From Thalassiosira profunda (taxonomy: Eukaryota > Bacillariophyta > Thalassiosirophyceae > Thalassiosirales > Thalassiosiraceae), in the NCBI GenBank assembly GCA_036939355.1, contig JALLAP010000037.1, positions 1-24,076 of the forward strand: DNA of 24,076 bases, in the 5' to 3' direction. Shown here one piece after another: positions 17,046 through 24,076 of this stretch (position 1 is the first letter of the stretch; the number at the start of each line of letters is the position of its first letter). A model generated the notes under the pieces. The model searched no databases. It was not told the origin of the DNA and saw nothing but the letters and a program-made list of their open reading frames with translations. Made by a program: the position numbers and the translations under genes.

Positions 17046-18008
17046 ATGGCGAGCAGTGTCAAGGTAGAAACGGAGGGCGCCTTGCCATCCAGCGTGCGCG
17101 TTGCATCTTCTCAACCGGAGGCAGATGTTGCACCACCGCCTCAGCAGCCGCTGCTGTCACGTGATGGCACGGTGGTTAGGGTCATAACCGAGATCACTCC
17201 TCGTGGGGGCATCAAGACGGAAAAGCCCGAGGCAGATCCGGTCAAATCGGATGATGGCGCTGCGGCGGTGCCACCTTCCAAGAAGGCCAAAGTTGAGGGA
17301 GGAGGCCCCTTCCTCGAAATCAGGTGGTACAAAGCTCAGGAAGATACTTCGAAATGGGAAAATGGCACCCATCACCCCGGTGAAATCATAGACTATGAAT
17401 ACTCGATCTTTGCGGACGAGTTGCCCAAGCGGACGAAGTTCAACAAATCGTGCGTGTTCACGAAAGGGGAGTTTGAGGGAGAGGGGAGGAAAAAGGGCGA
17501 CAATTACGAATACAGCCTGACGATGTGCCTGGTGGACTGCAAAGCGGAGGACAGGAAAGTGCTGGTGGAGATCGACGTGTACTATTGGATTGTGCCCATC
17601 AATTTGACGCAATTTCATATGCTATCGCAAGATCTGGCCAACTTGTCGCGTAAGTTGTGGGTAGCCGCGGGAAGAAACGAAGATGTGTACGACGACATGT
17701 CGATTGAGTTCGGGTACAGCAAACATGGGAAAGTTGCTGTGAAATCACTTGTGAGTAAAGCCACGGGGATAAAGGGGAAGAGCGACGTGATATATGTGCG
17801 GAATGTGAAAGTGCACGAAGGTTCATCGGAGCACGATTCGAGGAAGCTGCTCGAGATGGTGTTCAAGCTGTGCTCATCGGCGAGTGTGATTGCATACAAA
17901 GTTGACTTGGAAGGACTTGGCGTGTACGATCCCAGAACGGCTTCGACGATTGGCTTTGCAAAGATGCCGAACTTTGACTGCTTCATTGGCCCCAACCGGA
18001 AGTTTTGA
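17046..18008 (+). CDS. Conserved-looking protein of unknown function
   Basis: 320 residues from the ATG at 17046 (AAAATGGCG, a good eukaryotic context); an in-frame ATG further upstream at 16911 would add 45 low-complexity residues. Residues 1-85 are disordered with a PPSKKAKVE sequence that looks like an SV40-type monopartite nuclear localisation signal. The rest is a compact alpha/beta region with many aromatic residues (FLEIRWYKAQ, HPGEIIDYEYSIFADELPKR, VLVEIDVYYWIVPIN, ending FDCFIGPNRKF). No known domain is recognised. About 99 bp of its coding sequence is duplicated at 5246-5344. It starts just right of the mobile element. A nuclear role is inferred only from the basic motif. Confidence 0.65.
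   Translation: MASSVKVETEGALPSSVRVASSQPEADVAPPPQQPLLSRDGTVVRVITEITPRGGIKTEKPEADPVKSDDGAAAVPPSKKAKVEGGGPFLEIRWYKAQEDTSKWENGTHHPGEIIDYEYSIFADELPKRTKFNKSCVFTKGEFEGEGRKKGDNYEYSLTMCLVDCKAEDRKVLVEIDVYYWIVPINLTQFHMLSQDLANLSRKLWVAAGRNEDVYDDMSIEFGYSKHGKVAVKSLVSKATGIKGKSDVIYVRNVKVHEGSSEHDSRKLLEMVFKLCSSASVIAYKVDLEGLGVYDPRTASTIGFAKMPNFDCFIGPNRKF
17775..17873 (+). repeat. 99-bp dispersed duplication, copy B
   Basis: Partner of 5246-5344, 93 of 99 positions identical by eye; here it is embedded in the full-length gene and encodes GKSDVIYVRNVKVHEGSSEH and the following 13 residues. Confidence 0.85.
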
Positions 18009-18160
18009 GTATGTATCAGCAGCGAGCGGTTGGATTGATGGAGATAAGCTGATAAGATATCTACATAGAGTTGTCAACCTTTCCAGTGCATCTCGGTTGG
18101 TTGCAGGTTGCAACGAACGCAGAAGTCTGGTGGCGGGCAGAAGAGTGCAGTTGGAAATAT

Positions 18161-18180
18161 CGTCCGTCCGTCCGTCCGTA
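18161..18180. repeat. CGTC tetranucleotide microsatellite
   Basis: Four CGTC units followed by CGTA in the probable 5' UTR of the WD40 gene, 64 bp before its ATG. Confidence 0.8.
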
Positions 18181-18243
18181 TGCAACCCATTTATTTCAGC
18201 TGAACCAAAGCCAGCCAAAGCCAGTCGGTCGCCGCCACCAACG

Positions 18244-20367
18244 ATGAAGCAGCAGGCCTCCCTCCTCTCCTTCTTCGGGAAGGGCAAGGGCGCGAAGAAG
18301 AAGCGTCCCGCCGGTGATTGCAATGGCGGTAGTGGCTCCACTTCACCGTCGCGGCAGAGGTCGCCAGCTCGCAAACAGGCGAAAAGATCGCGTGGCACGT
18401 GCACCAAAACCAAAATCGACGATGGGACCTCTGATGATGATGCACCTCGCCGCAATGGCATCGGCAGCGATGCACCTGTAAAATCCGTCGAGGAAGAGGC
18501 GCCGCAGAAGATTGCCGCGGACGATCCCGCGGCTAGCTGCAACGATAACGGCTCGGCAGAAATTGCAGGTGCACCGTCGTCTGCAATGACACAAAGTGCC
18601 AACGACGCCGAGGCAGCATCGCCGCCCAGTCCGGCCACCGATGCGACGGGAGCGACCGAGTCCAGCAGCGACAGCGAGGAGGAGAGCGACGACGACTCCT
18701 CCGCGTCGAGCAGCGACAGTGGTGCAGACGCAAACAACAACGCATCAACTGCCAACAACACAAATGGCGAGGGAAAATCGGCCTACGAGCTGCTCCGCGA
18801 GAGGAACATCGCGCGGAACAACGCCCGCCTCAAGGAGCTGGGATTGCTCTCGGGCGTCACCACCCACGGCGCCACAAACAACACCGCCGCGAGGAGGAGC
18901 CGGCCGCGAAAGAAGGCCAAGAGCGATGATAGCAAAACGGCCTCGTTGCCCACGCGGAGGTCGAGCCGGTTGCAAAAGCCGGTGGGAACGGAGCAGGGAA
19001 CGGGGCTGGGACTTTCGCCGTCGTATGAGGAAACAGTGGCCCAAAAGGAGGCCCTGGAGGCTGAAGTGGCAGAGGCAGAGGAGGAGCAATTCACCGTGTC
19101 GCCCCTGTTCGAATACCGAATGACGGGCAGCGATGGCAAATCAACATTGCCTGAAAAGGATGCAAGTGCCGGAGTGGCAAACGAATGCAATGGCAGTCGG
19201 ATCACAACGCTCGTTCCAAAGGGGCCGCGCCTCGTGCCACCCTCCGGATTGAATGCAATCTACAGCCTCCAGTTCCACCCAGAATCATGGGAGAGCACAT
19301 CGGCCAGTGGCAGCGGGGGCAACGGCTCGTCTTGGCTGGTGGGCGCGGGAAAGTCCGGCCTGATCGCTCTTTGGGACTGCTCCAAACCAGGCACGACGGA
19401 CGATGCGCAAGAAGAGGATGAAAGTTGTTACATCGAACCAGTTATTTCTTGGAAGGGCCACGGCGGTCGATGGATCGCGGACGCGCGCTTCCTCCCGCCG
19501 CCAAAAGTCAGTTTCAGTGAGGGCACGTCTGCAATGGTGCCGAGCCGGCTGCTGACAGCGGCGAACGACGGGACCGTCTGCCACTGGGACCTGACCTCCA
19601 CGTCGGCCCAGACCGGAGTGCCCAAATTGATCGATCGGAGCGGAAAGGGCCTTCATTCCAGTGGCATTTTCTCGATGGACGTGCGCGTGCACGACAACGG
19701 CAGCGGGGCGCACATCGTCACGGGGAGCAAGGACAAGACCCTCGCTGTATCGAGGTTGGACGGGCTGGACGACCCAATGTGGCGGTCGGACTTTCACAGC
19801 GCCAAGGTGGGGTCTGTCAGCTTCTCGGCTTCCCATCTCAATCCGCTGATTGCATCGGCGTCGGATGATGGGCTCGTTGGCATTCACGATGCGAGGTTAG
19901 ATGGGACGAAGGGCAGCAACGGAGTGGTGGCCAAGCTGGAGGATGTCCACGTCAAGCCCCACTCCGCCGTGTGGAGGCCTTGCTCGGACAGCGTGTTTAT
20001 GACTGCTGGTCTGGACGAAGTCGTCAAACTGTGGGACCTTCGGAACGTCTCCTCGCCGATCGCCTCGTATCACGGCCACGTGCCCGGGAGCGGCAAGCGG
20101 CTGAAGCGCATCCACCGCCCGGCGTTTTTCAATGCGGCATCTTCTACAGAATCGTTCATACTGTCGGGCGGAGAGGGAAGCCACGCCATATCCATGTTCA
20201 AACTCGGTGGCTCGAACGAGGGCAGCAATGAGGGCTTGCGATCGGTCTTTAGCAGGGGCTCAATGCCCGAAGACGTGGGTGACGTTGGTAGTCTGGCTGT
20301 TAAGGGCACGGACGTGGCGGTGGCAGTGGAGGGAGGCGAGGTGCTGATGGTCTCGCCTGGTGCTTGA
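18244..20367 (+). CDS. WDR76/CMR1-family WD40 protein with an N-terminal PIP box
   Basis: 707 residues from the ATG at 18244; the open frame upstream overlaps the previous gene and is not credible. Residues 4-11 read QASLLSFF, a full PCNA-interacting (PIP) motif Q-x-x-L-x-x-F-F, followed by GKGKGAKKKR. Residues about 15-175 are disordered and acidic/Ser-rich. At about 180 the sequence RERNIARNNARLKELGL matches the helix typical of the CMR1/WDR76 family, and RRSSRLQKP near 238 is another family signature. The last 390 residues hold WD40 repeats (LIALWDC, VCHWDLTS, VGIHDARLD, VVKLWDLRN). The WDLR repeat fits a WDxR motif used to dock DDB1-CUL4. CMR1/WDR76 proteins bind DNA and act in replication stress and DNA damage responses; the PIP box suggests recruitment to replication forks. 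Family call is strong, function inferred. Confidence 0.85.
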   Translation: MKQQASLLSFFGKGKGAKKKRPAGDCNGGSGSTSPSRQRSPARKQAKRSRGTCTKTKIDDGTSDDDAPRRNGIGSDAPVKSVEEEAPQKIAADDPAASCNDNGSAEIAGAPSSAMTQSANDAEAASPPSPATDATGATESSSDSEEESDDDSSASSSDSGADANNNASTANNTNGEGKSAYELLRERNIARNNARLKELGLLSGVTTHGATNNTAARRSRPRKKAKSDDSKTASLPTRRSSRLQKPVGTEQGTGLGLSPSYEETVAQKEALEAEVAEAEEEQFTVSPLFEYRMTGSDGKSTLPEKDASAGVANECNGSRITTLVPKGPRLVPPSGLNAIYSLQFHPESWESTSASGSGGNGSSWLVGAGKSGLIALWDCSKPGTTDDAQEEDESCYIEPVISWKGHGGRWIADARFLPPPKVSFSEGTSAMVPSRLLTAANDGTVCHWDLTSTSAQTGVPKLIDRSGKGLHSSGIFSMDVRVHDNGSGAHIVTGSKDKTLAVSRLDGLDDPMWRSDFHSAKVGSVSFSASHLNPLIASASDDGLVGIHDARLDGTKGSNGVVAKLEDVHVKPHSAVWRPCSDSVFMTAGLDEVVKLWDLRNVSSPIASYHGHVPGSGKRLKRIHRPAFFNAASSTESFILSGGEGSHAISMFKLGGSNEGSNEGLRSVFSRGSMPEDVGDVGSLAVKGTDVAVAVEGGEVLMVSPGA

Positions 20368-20505
20368 GTAACTACGATACCACATCACCTGTCAGTTAAA
20401 GAGAGAGTTAATACATCAACGGGAGAGGCACTATTTCATGCCTCTGCAACGTTTCGCGTTGGCATGCGATGCGACAAACAGCGTTTGTTAGAACAGCTAC
20501 TTACT
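20368..20505. other. Short convergent intergenic spacer
   Basis: 138 bp between two convergent stop codons. AT-richer than its surroundings; presumably holds both 3' UTRs. No ORF, and no hairpin terminator or other structure is visible. Confidence 0.5.
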
Positions 20506-23313
20506 TCAGACGACACACCTAACTCGTTCTCTAGTGCCGCCCAGAGAATCGGTCGCCATTTGCTCTTCCATGCCGCCAATGCCCCAAAATAAGCTGTCTC
20601 CTTTTGAAAAGCAACCATAGTCTGGAAATGTCCCAGCGTGAAACTCAGCGAACCCTTGTACTGTCATTTGCTCTTCGCATGCCCACTGCTCCATGCAGAT
20701 TCCCTTTTCCCACGTTGGCGCAGGAGATGCAGTTGGAGGTCGTGTAATCACGATTGGCCTGGGCGGCAGAGGAGGCCCAGTTGGAGAATCGTCTCTTGCG
20801 ATAAAGGGAATGTCGAATGGGTGCACAAAGTCGATTTCGGAGGCGAACACCGATACATTCTGCTGCGCAATCAAGAGGCCATTCGACTCCACTCGGTAAT
20901 GCCTGTCAGTGAACCGCCCCATGCTAGCCCCTTCTCCGTGAAACGTGAATTGGTACTGCCCTGGCTGCAAGCACGTCGAGTTTTCCATCCACAGCTGACC
21001 TTCCTGTAGCCAGAAGTCGTCTGTATCCACTGTTGATAAGTATTCTGTCCCACCAGAAGCGTGGTCATACTTCACGACATCGGTAGAGTCACTTGCACTC
21101 AAATCGCGTGTTTGGATTGCCGCCTCCCACGATCCAAAGTAGTCGCCCCCGGCCATCACATCCATAGTGACAATCGTGACATTGATCCAATCGCATTCAA
21201 ATGTGGTGGTAGGAGCAAAGGAAATAGAGGGCATCTGTGTAGGCACAGCCTGAGCGCAGCCCGCAACGTCCATGGAGTACACTTCATTCTGATCTGCAGC
21301 AATCAAGGTCCGGCCCGAAAGTTGGTAGTGACTGTACGTCTCGTCAAGAGTCAGAGTTTCTTCCCAGGCTCCGTTAGGTTGGAGTGAGAAGATATGCGTT
21401 TGATTGGAATCGCCAACAACCAACATATCCGCGTCCAAATCGAATGCATGCCCAAACCCCTCATCATAGTCAGACGAGTTCAATGTCTGGAGCAAAGTGT
21501 ATGGTTCCCCTGCGCCTGCTCTTTGGTATATGAGGACACTCTCGGCAGAGTCTCTTTCAGGCGTAGCCCAACTCGGTCCAGCCAAGGAGACAATGTGATT
21601 ATCACTGATTGCCATTGTCTTGATTATGGCATGCGGTTGTTTTGGCAGTTCGATTATGTTGGAGGCACTGCGGTTTTGCGGGTTGTGGGTATATACTTTC
21701 GCATCACTGTGGTAGAACTCTGTGACAGAGAAATCGTATGCGATTGTATCGCCTTCGATAACGACTTCGCCATAGTTCTCCAGACTTTCGTCGTCATCAG
21801 CAGCATCATTGAGCACAGCAACTTCCTCCCAGTCATCTCCCACTTGCTTGAAAACATATACCGCATTTGGGCCTACGGTACTAACGCTCGCAAATTCCGG
21901 AGCACAAAAATACTGGTCTGCGACTACCAACAAAGCGCCATCAATGTCGACCGACTCGCCAAATCTGCACCCACCAATGCGAGAGGTGGGCTCAGGAGAT
22001 GCAACTCTTTCCCACGTTCCGATCCCACTTTCTTGGTATACGTGCACTGCGCCATCCATGTCGTCTCGTGACGGCAAACCAATAACTGCGGTGTTTCCTG
22101 AAAGTGCCAAATCGAAGTACACACCTGACGCCCAATCAACGTTGCGTTCGATGGAATAATGAAGTCGCTGCCAAGAGCCATCGCTTTGTAGTTTGAAGAA
22201 TTCGACATAGAAGGCACCTTCATCAATGGAATCGTCATCCCCATAGTTGTACCTCGACGCCACTATGTACGCCACCACCAAATTGGGGCCGTCCACCGCC
22301 GTCCGCACAACCTCAGCATCAGGACTGAGAAGCTCAATCTTCTGTTTGTTTGACCCAACCGCGTCTGAGCACTCTGTGGGCGAGGATGATGGGACCTGGC
22401 TGACGGTGGGGTACGAGCTGATCGACGGAGCAGGCGTTGAATCAGAATCGATCAACTGGGTAACGGTAGGCTGGTCCCTCGAAAGGGTCACTCCTAGAGC
22501 AATGGCCAGCACCGCGAGAGCAGCAAGGAAGAGTGCCAGCAACAACCGAACCTTCCTTTGTTTCCACATCGGAACTGTTGGCTCCGCAATGATGACCTCG
22601 TCGTGCACCGCGTAGGCCTCCGTGATGCCCGGCACCGAATCACCCCCTACTTGCACGGGGATCCCATTCTCGGCAGAGGCATAGACACTGGCATCAGGGG
22701 CACCTACTTCACCTTCTCCGTCCCCCGAATCCTCGAAATCGATTGTGTTCACGCTGGCGTCGTCGTTTCCATCTGCCCTAACTCCAACCCGATCTTCCCT
22801 TCCATCGGGTCTGCCTCCCCAAATTGTATGAAGGTATCTGGGGCTGGATATCGTCGTGAATTGCAAATCACTGTCCTGTTCCCCCGGCCCCATCACCGAC
22901 GCCCTGGACGCCGCCGACGATGCTCCTCCCGCGGGCTTGGGCGCCCGTTTGGGCGACCCTTGGGGCAAGCCGGTGCCGAGGGCGTACGCGAACGATCCGG
23001 GAGGAGACGGAGGCCCAGTGGGGTATGTTGCATCTTCCTCGATGTGCTCCACGCCCGCCGGTCGCCGCTCTCCTCCCTTGGGGCCCTTGGTCGTTTCCAG
23101 CATCGCCGCCATCGCCGCGGCGTTGGGCGGCTCGTCGACGTCGACGTGCTCGACGCCGCGGGCGGTGTGTGCAGGCGAGGACGAGTTCGCATCTTGTGCG
23201 GGCGGGGCGTTGGCGGCATCTGGGGCTGTTTCGCCGCCCCCGCCGACGCCCCCAGCCCTCTCCACCGCACCTCCGTCGTGGCTGAGATCGAAGCCGCCGT
23301 TGTCACTCGCCAT
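20506..23313 (-). CDS. Type II membrane protein with an extracellular FG-GAP-like propeller
   Basis: 935 residues from the ATG at 23313 (MASDNGG); the frame opens 61 codons earlier but that part overlaps the promoter motifs. Residues 1-245 are disordered, Gly/Ala/Pro-rich and presumably cytoplasmic. Residues 249-277 (MWKQRKVRLLLALFLAALAV and onward) are a basic-flanked single TM helix. Next comes a Ser/Thr/Pro linker (TPAPSISSYPTVSQVPSSSP). Residues about 320-680 contain repeated strands such as GNTAVIGLPSRDD, FGESVDIDGALLVVAD, NAVYVFKQ and DADMLVVGDS, the pattern of FG-GAP/integrin-alpha-type propeller blades. A second linker (PTQMPSISFAPTTT) leads to a beta-rich domain, and the end is a Cys-rich module (CMEQWACEEQ...GCFSKGDSLFWGIGG...GTRERVRC) that I associate with diatom secreted proteins. 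A cell-surface or wall role is likely; ligand unknown. Confidence 0.75.
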   Translation of the reverse strand: MASDNGGFDLSHDGGAVERAGGVGGGGETAPDAANAPPAQDANSSSPAHTARGVEHVDVDEPPNAAAMAAMLETTKGPKGGERRPAGVEHIEEDATYPTGPPSPPGSFAYALGTGLPQGSPKRAPKPAGGASSAASRASVMGPGEQDSDLQFTTISSPRYLHTIWGGRPDGREDRVGVRADGNDDASVNTIDFEDSGDGEGEVGAPDASVYASAENGIPVQVGGDSVPGITEAYAVHDEVIIAEPTVPMWKQRKVRLLLALFLAALAVLAIALGVTLSRDQPTVTQLIDSDSTPAPSISSYPTVSQVPSSSPTECSDAVGSNKQKIELLSPDAEVVRTAVDGPNLVVAYIVASRYNYGDDDSIDEGAFYVEFFKLQSDGSWQRLHYSIERNVDWASGVYFDLALSGNTAVIGLPSRDDMDGAVHVYQESGIGTWERVASPEPTSRIGGCRFGESVDIDGALLVVADQYFCAPEFASVSTVGPNAVYVFKQVGDDWEEVAVLNDAADDDESLENYGEVVIEGDTIAYDFSVTEFYHSDAKVYTHNPQNRSASNIIELPKQPHAIIKTMAISDNHIVSLAGPSWATPERDSAESVLIYQRAGAGEPYTLLQTLNSSDYDEGFGHAFDLDADMLVVGDSNQTHIFSLQPNGAWEETLTLDETYSHYQLSGRTLIAADQNEVYSMDVAGCAQAVPTQMPSISFAPTTTFECDWINVTIVTMDVMAGGDYFGSWEAAIQTRDLSASDSTDVVKYDHASGGTEYLSTVDTDDFWLQEGQLWMENSTCLQPGQYQFTFHGEGASMGRFTDRHYRVESNGLLIAQQNVSVFASEIDFVHPFDIPFIARDDSPTGPPLPPRPIVITRPPTASPAPTWEKGICMEQWACEEQMTVQGFAEFHAGTFPDYGCFSKGDSLFWGIGGMEEQMATDSLGGTRERVRCVV

Positions 23314-23693
23314 GCTGCGTTTTATGGGCACGAGCAGCGCCCCAAGACCATGTTGAGGTCGTGTGGTTGCAAGAAGAACAAGATCCAAGTTGACAGTTGA
23401 CACACGGACAGGAGTTGACACGTGACACCCAAAATCACGTGATCTCACAGAGCCTTCGCAGGAGACTGTTTCTGAAGTTGGCTGCAAGTTTGCCAATCAG
23501 ATCATGTGCCCCGAACTCAACTGCCCTTTGGTGTCGTCAACAGCAAGCGCTCGCCGGTTGAAATTGCGGCAAGCGCCAAACAGGCATCAGGGAAGCGAAC
23601 TGGTGCACTTCACAAGAGTGCATGCACTTCACGGCCCTTCATCGGCGCGCTCAGTGCTTTCACCCGCACAATAATTCAACTGCCCTCCGTCTC
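23314..23693. promoter_or_regulatory. Bidirectional promoter with two CACGTG motifs and a CCAAT box
   Basis: 380 bp between divergent start codons of the FG-GAP-like and HMG-box genes. CACGTG occurs at 23419-23424 (in ACACGTGACAC) and 23437-23442 (in AATCACGTGATC, a perfect 8-bp palindrome TCACGTGA). CCAAT is at 23493-23497. These are typical binding sites for bHLH/bZIP and NF-Y factors. Short open frames here look like chance. Confidence 0.45.
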
Positions 23694-24076
23694 ATGCCAT
23701 TGCAAATCGAATTGACCGCTCCCAAGAAGATGAGTTCTCGCGACGCGGACCGCGTCCACGCCGAACAAAGGGGCGCCCAAGCCGCCGCGGCCGCCGCGCC
23801 GCGGCGCGTGCCCCGCCCCAAGCGCCCCCTCAGCGCGTTCAACGTGAGTTCTCTCGGCGCGGCGATTGATGGCCTCCCGGCCGGCGCCTCTCTCAATTGC
23901 TTCAGTTCCCATACATCGTTGTCACCTCTCTCGTGCACCCTGCAATTGCAATACTGCCCAACAACAACAGCTCTTCTACCGCTTCAAGCGGCAGCACGTC
24001 CTCGACGCCTCCTCCACCAGCCAGCCCACCAAGGAGGACGTCGAGGCCCTCGTCGCCCGCCCGCCCGGACTGGAAG
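23694..24076 (+). CDS. HMG-box protein, 5' part only (two exons visible)
   Basis: Exon 1 is 23694-23843, the intron is 23844-23970, and exon 2 runs off the window end. The ATG at 23694 is in frame with a second one at 23730; either could be the start. The N-terminus is short and basic/Ala-rich, then PRPKRPLSAFN at the end of exon 1 joins LFYRFKRQHVLDASS in exon 2. P-K-R-P-L-S-A-F/Y-x-L-F is the hallmark start of an HMG box (helix 1), a minor-groove DNA-bending domain of chromatin proteins. At least 85 residues are present; the rest of the box and gene lie outside. Nuclear architectural role from family knowledge. Confidence 0.8.
   Translation, partial: MPLQIELTAPKKMSSRDADRVHAEQRGAQAAAAAAPRRVPRPKRPLSAFNVSSLGAAIDGLPAGASLNCFSSHTSLSPLSCTLQLQYCPTTTALLPLQAAARPRRLLHQPAHQGGRRGPRRPPARTG
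23844..23970 (+). other. Phase-0 intron within the HMG box
   Basis: Donor GTGAGT at 23844, acceptor ACAACAG ending at 23970; 127 bp. Removing it restores the HMG-box core SAFN-LFYRF exactly, which is strong support for the splice. Confidence 0.85.

Noticed and set aside
17890..18243. Open frame upstream of the WD40 gene that would extend it by 118 residues
   Set aside because: It overlaps the end of the preceding gene in another frame and has no family similarity; the PIP box directly after the ATG at 18244 favours that start.
20638..22071. Plus-strand open frames opposite the FG-GAP-like gene
   Set aside because: No motifs, and inconsistent with the clear propeller strands and linkers on the minus strand.
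1..24076. CRISPR array, bacterial operon or tRNA/rRNA genes
   Set aside because: No regularly spaced repeats, no cloverleaf and no rRNA-like sequence were seen; introns and gene style indicate a eukaryotic nuclear genome.

Overview
The window looks like nuclear DNA of a unicellular eukaryotic alga, most likely a diatom. The reasons are compact genes with few short GT-AG introns (80 and 127 bp), an HMG-box protein split by a phase-0 intron, and a single-pass FG-GAP-like propeller protein. That last protein has Ser/Thr/Pro-rich linkers and a Cys-rich tail with a GT-x-ER-x-x-C ending, a style I associate with diatom secreted and surface proteins. The lineage is inferred from style; no marker gene is present.

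Layout. 549-1949 (+) is an RNI-like LRR protein, with an out-of-frame zinc-finger-like stretch over its 3' end. 2040-4681 (-) is a two-exon SAP-domain/Tudor-like nuclear protein. 4752-5746 (+) holds two apparently truncated gene pieces: a coiled-coil 3' exon and a fragment that shares 99 bp (93 identical) with a gene 12.5 kb away. 5862-9233 (-) is a four-TM protein with a very long disordered tail. 17046-18008 (+) is the intact relative of the fragment, of unknown function. 18244-20367 (+) is a WDR76/CMR1-family WD40 protein that begins with a near-perfect PIP box. 20506-23313 (-) is the FG-GAP-like membrane protein. 23694-24076 (+) is the start of an HMG-box protein that runs off the window.

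The most interesting region is about 9471-16895. It is a 7.4-kb unit bounded by inverted repeats (about 38 bp, with identical 10-bp and 12-bp blocks at identical spacing on both sides) and flanked by a palindromic ACGT that could be a 4-bp target-site duplication. It contains two convergent intronless ORFs. One is a 1959-codon protein whose C-terminal third carries the ordered acidic motifs of an XPG/FEN1-type nuclease and whose N-terminal half loosely resembles DUF6589/transposase-like proteins. The other is a 365-codon protein that I do not recognise. The best family guess is an Academ-superfamily (XPG-bearing) DNA transposon, apparently intact, inserted between two divergently transcribed host genes.

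The host genes are otherwise unrelated. WDR76/CMR1, HMG-box and SAP proteins suggest chromatin roles individually, but nothing suggests a shared pathway. Three of the divergent promoter regions carry CACGTG motifs.
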